Shown in pieces: positions 13,938 through 15,861 of a stretch of DNA of 15,861 nucleotides. The notes below the pieces were generated by a model, which was not told where the DNA came from, did not search any database, and saw nothing but the letters and a program-made list of their open reading frames with translations. How positions within the stretch are numbered: position 1 is the first letter of the stretch; each line of letters begins with the position of its first letter. The DNA is from Nitrospirota bacterium (GTDB taxonomy: Bacteria; Nitrospirota; Thermodesulfovibrionia; Thermodesulfovibrionales; Magnetobacteriaceae), in the NCBI GenBank assembly GCA_015233265.1, contig JADFXZ010000039.1, positions 1 to 15,861 on the forward strand, in the 5' to 3' direction. The position numbers and the translations under genes were made by a program.

Positions 13938-14651
13938 TTATGTTTGCGCCTTATCGGGAATCATACCAAAGCGGCGCTGCCTGAGCTTGTAGTCTTCGAT
14001 GGCATACATGAATTCCTCTTTCGTAAAATCCGGCCAGAGCGTGTCGGTGAAAAACAGCTCGGCATATGCGGCCTGCCAGACCAGAAAATTGCTTATTCTC
14101 TTTTCGCCGCCCGTTCTGATTATTAAATCCACAGGCGTAACGCCTCCAGTGTCGAGGTTTGCCTCGAAGGACTCCTCATTTACATCATCCATGTCCCCGC
14201 CCTTTTCGATAAACCTCCTGAGCGCCCTGACTATCTCATCCCTGCCGCCGTAGCTGATTGCCATCATCAGGTTCATCCCTGAGTTTCCGCTCGTTATGCG
14301 CTCTGCCTCTTCCACCAGATATTGTATATTGTCGGGGAGCTTTTCCTTGTTGCCGATGACCTTAAAGACCAGTCCCTTGTTTAATAAATCTTCGATTTCT
14401 GTCTTCAGATAAAAATCAAGCAGGTCCATCAGGGTTATGACCTCGTCGTGCGGCCTCTTCCAGTTCTCTATCGAAAAGGCATACAGCGTAAGGGTTTTAA
14501 TGCCAATGTCCGCCGCGGCCTCAATTATCTCTTTTGTCCTGTTGGCACCCTTGCGGTGTCCTTCAACGCGCGGCATACCGCGCTGATTAGCCCACCGTCC
14601 ATTGCCGTCCATTATTATACCCACATGCTTGGGGTTGGTATGGTCTGTCAA
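13938..14651 (-). CDS. uppS: Undecaprenyl diphosphate synthase (cis-prenyltransferase)
   Basis: A 237-residue soluble cis-prenyltransferase that elongates farnesyl diphosphate with isopentenyl diphosphate to C55-PP, the carrier for peptidoglycan and O-antigen precursors. HVGIIMDGNGRWANQRG (9-25, catalytic Asp15), LTLYAFSIENWKRP and RTGGEKRISNFLVWQAAYAE are diagnostic. The start codon is TTG at 14651-14649: the codon before it is TAA, the next ATG (residue 14) is inside the active-site motif, and GGAGG lies five bases upstream. It is first in the uppS-cdsA-dxr-rseP order. Its isoprenoid supply comes from the MEP pathway, to which the neighbouring dxr belongs. Length is normal and no key residues are missing. 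Confidence 0.97.
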   Translation of the reverse strand: MTDHTNPKHVGIIMDGNGRWANQRGMPRVEGHRKGANRTKEIIEAAADIGIKTLTLYAFSIENWKRPHDEVITLMDLLDFYLKTEIEDLLNKGLVFKVIGNKEKLPDNIQYLVEEAERITSGNSGMNLMMAISYGGRDEIVRALRRFIEKGGDMDDVNEESFEANLDTGGVTPVDLIIRTGGEKRISNFLVWQAAYAELFFTDTLWPDFTKEEFMYAIEDYKLRQRRFGMIPDKAQT

Positions 14652-14656
14652 TTACG

Positions 14657-14661
14657 CCTCC
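14657..14661 (-). promoter_or_regulatory. Ribosome binding site deciding the TTG start of uppS
   Basis: GGAGG followed by CGTAA and TTG on the minus strand. With TAA directly before the TTG, this is the only plausible start that keeps the full N-terminal motif. Confidence 0.75.
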
Positions 14662-14674
14662 AATTGTGTCGGCT

Positions 14675-15861
14675 CTATAATATTTTATATATAAACAGGC
14701 TGGTTGTAAGGGGGTTGTCTCCCTTGAGCATACCGGCAAAATTAAGCCCCAGCATCGGCCTTGCTAACACATATATCCTGTCTTTGTATATCGCATAGTC
14801 GATAATATTGCCTGGTACCGCGCCGACAACTGTGTTCTCTTCGACTGATATGCCGTTAAAGCCATAGCTCATTATATATGAATTCTTATAACCCAATGAC
14901 GATGAGGTCAAAGCAAGCGGGACTCGTCTGATGGCGATGCCTTTATTGTGAAATAAGTACATCTTGTCGCTTATGTGCCATGCCCCTCCTTCTATCATAA
15001 TAAACGGGCCAGGTATCTTGTACTCCCGCAAAAAGCCGCCCATGTTGCCCTTAGCCCGCCAGAGGCGGCTCCCTGCCGAGTTCTTCACGACAAGGTGGTT
15101 GGCATTGTCGTAATATAACATCACGGGTGCGGATTTAGGGTCTTGCGCCTCTGGGGAGAGGTAAACAAAATCATAGAGATTAATTCCTGGCGGCAGTTTT
15201 AACTGTCCCTCTTCCTTAAAAGAAGCGCCGTCCCAAACTATGTAGGAAACGCTGCCAACTTGTCCTTCATTTGAGGCATAACGCTGAAACAGGAGTTTAT
15301 TGTTATAAACCCTTAAAAACCCCTTGGCCTTCCACAACTCCTTGAGTACCCCGCCCTCTACGCCATAGATAAAGGCCCTTGCGCCGTCATATGCCATAGC
15401 CGTTACGATTATCTCATCCTTGCCGTCTTTGTTAATATCCATCACATCTATATATACGTTATCGCTCATCTTGTCGCCCTTAAGTGACATTATCTTGTTC
15501 ATATCTACGCCGGGCTTGTAAACGGCCAGGTCAGACCCTGTGCTGAATATAATGTCGACATTCTTGCCGCCTTCGAGATTGCCAATGGCCATGAGGTCAT
15601 ACCCAACGGGCATACGATACGACAGAACCGGGTCGTTCATCACTGAGAGGAATATGTCTGCCGCGGCAAGGACATTCTGCAGGAATGCCTCTGAAATCGA
15701 GATTGTGTCGCTAGACACTTCTTTACGGTCAGAGACCCAGAAGACGCTCTGTTTCAGATATTTGTCCTCATCCTTATTCTCGTCTTTCTTAGAACCCTCA
15801 ATCAGGATAAGCACATCGGCGCCAAGGCGCTTTGCCTCATCGAATATCGCGGCGGTGTTTT
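14675..15861 (-). CDS. FG-GAP/VCBS-repeat-like protein, 5' end beyond window
   Basis: The frame is open through the right edge, so the gene is N-terminally truncated here; 394 codons are visible, excluding the stop. A GTG at 15814 is inside the frame and is probably not the true start. The first visible part (NTAAIFDEAKRLGADVLILI, then SVFWVSDRKEVSSDTISISE) looks like the FlgO/TolB-type N-terminal domain often found before FG-GAP repeats. After it come VCBS/FG-GAP-like units: GNLEGGKNVDIIFSTGSDLA, then DVMDINKDGKDEIIVT (about residues 120-135 from the GTG), whose DxNxDGxDE is a calcium-binding loop. The last 200 residues are beta-rich and less recognisable. It probably acts outside the cytoplasm; no function is assigned. 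It ends 23 bases before uppS. Confidence 0.75.
   Translation of the reverse strand, partial: NTAAIFDEAKRLGADVLILIEGSKKDENKDEDKYLKQSVFWVSDRKEVSSDTISISEAFLQNVLAAADIFLSVMNDPVLSYRMPVGYDLMAIGNLEGGKNVDIIFSTGSDLAVYKPGVDMNKIMSLKGDKMSDNVYIDVMDINKDGKDEIIVTAMAYDGARAFIYGVEGGVLKELWKAKGFLRVYNNKLLFQRYASNEGQVGSVSYIVWDGASFKEEGQLKLPPGINLYDFVYLSPEAQDPKSAPVMLYYDNANHLVVKNSAGSRLWRAKGNMGGFLREYKIPGPFIMIEGGAWHISDKMYLFHNKGIAIRRVPLALTSSSLGYKNSYIMSYGFNGISVEENTVVGAVPGNIIDYAIYKDRIYVLARPMLGLNFAGMLKGDNPLTTSLFIYKIL

Noticed and set aside
13142..14651. Wholesale stop-codon reassignment in this organism
   Set aside because: TGA, TAG and TAA all end intact genes at sensible places in the window, including TAG exactly at the end of the 768-residue protein's last repeat and two nearby TGA codons after the ybgC-like gene.
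1..15861. CRISPR array, tRNA or rRNA genes, prophage or integrase genes
   Set aside because: No regularly spaced direct repeats, no tRNA-like cloverleaf and no rRNA-like or phage-like coding sequence were seen on either strand.

Overview
The window is a densely packed bacterial chromosome segment. Every convincing gene lies on the minus strand, so transcription runs from high to low coordinates. GC content looks moderate. The genes point to a Gram-negative (diderm) bacterium: an RseP site-2 protease, a YbgC-type thioesterase, CdsA and undecaprenyl-diphosphate synthase. The mixture of cobalamin biosynthesis, a two-TM HD-GYP protein, HepT/MntA, HicB-like proteins and a large secreted Asp-box/InlB-like repeat protein resembles Nitrospirota or Desulfobacterota-type genomes. 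That placement is a low-confidence inference, not something read directly from the sequence.

Layout in transcription order. (1) 15861-10422 is an envelope/isoprenoid operon: a 5'-truncated FG-GAP/VCBS-like protein, uppS (TTG start with a good GGAGG), cdsA, dxr, rseP and a ybgC-like thioesterase. (2) 10357-8409 holds an MntA/HepT nucleotidyltransferase-HEPN pair followed closely by an HD-GYP protein. (3) 8408-8000 is a 409-base non-coding region containing a 210-base MITE-like element with 12-base terminal inverted repeats and two internal hairpins. (4) 7999-5693 encodes a 768-residue exported mosaic repeat protein ending next to a strong hairpin. (5) 5582-1 begins at a recognisable sigma70-like promoter and reads comM/yifB, a GT-C glycosyltransferase, a tandem HicB-like protein, an ABC-2 exporter (ATPase and permease) and the start of a cobI/cbiL-like precorrin-2 methyltransferase that runs off the left edge.

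The most striking observation is that two adjacent housekeeping genes are each interrupted by an in-frame stop with the expected family sequence continuing in the same frame. cdsA carries TAG at 13372-13370, and dxr carries TGA at 12123-12121. Reading through gives family-typical lengths: 263 codons for CdsA with all of its signature motif, and 396 codons for Dxr with its C-terminal helical domain. TGA and TAG also act as ordinary terminators elsewhere in the window. Nonsense mutation or sequencing/assembly error is therefore the default explanation, and recoding or split-gene translation is an alternative to test. Other points of interest are a HepT whose RX4HXY motif has lost its Arg, an orphan double HicB-like domain with no HicA, an HD-GYP protein reading GYL, and an apparently undescribed tandem C-terminal repeat in the exported protein.
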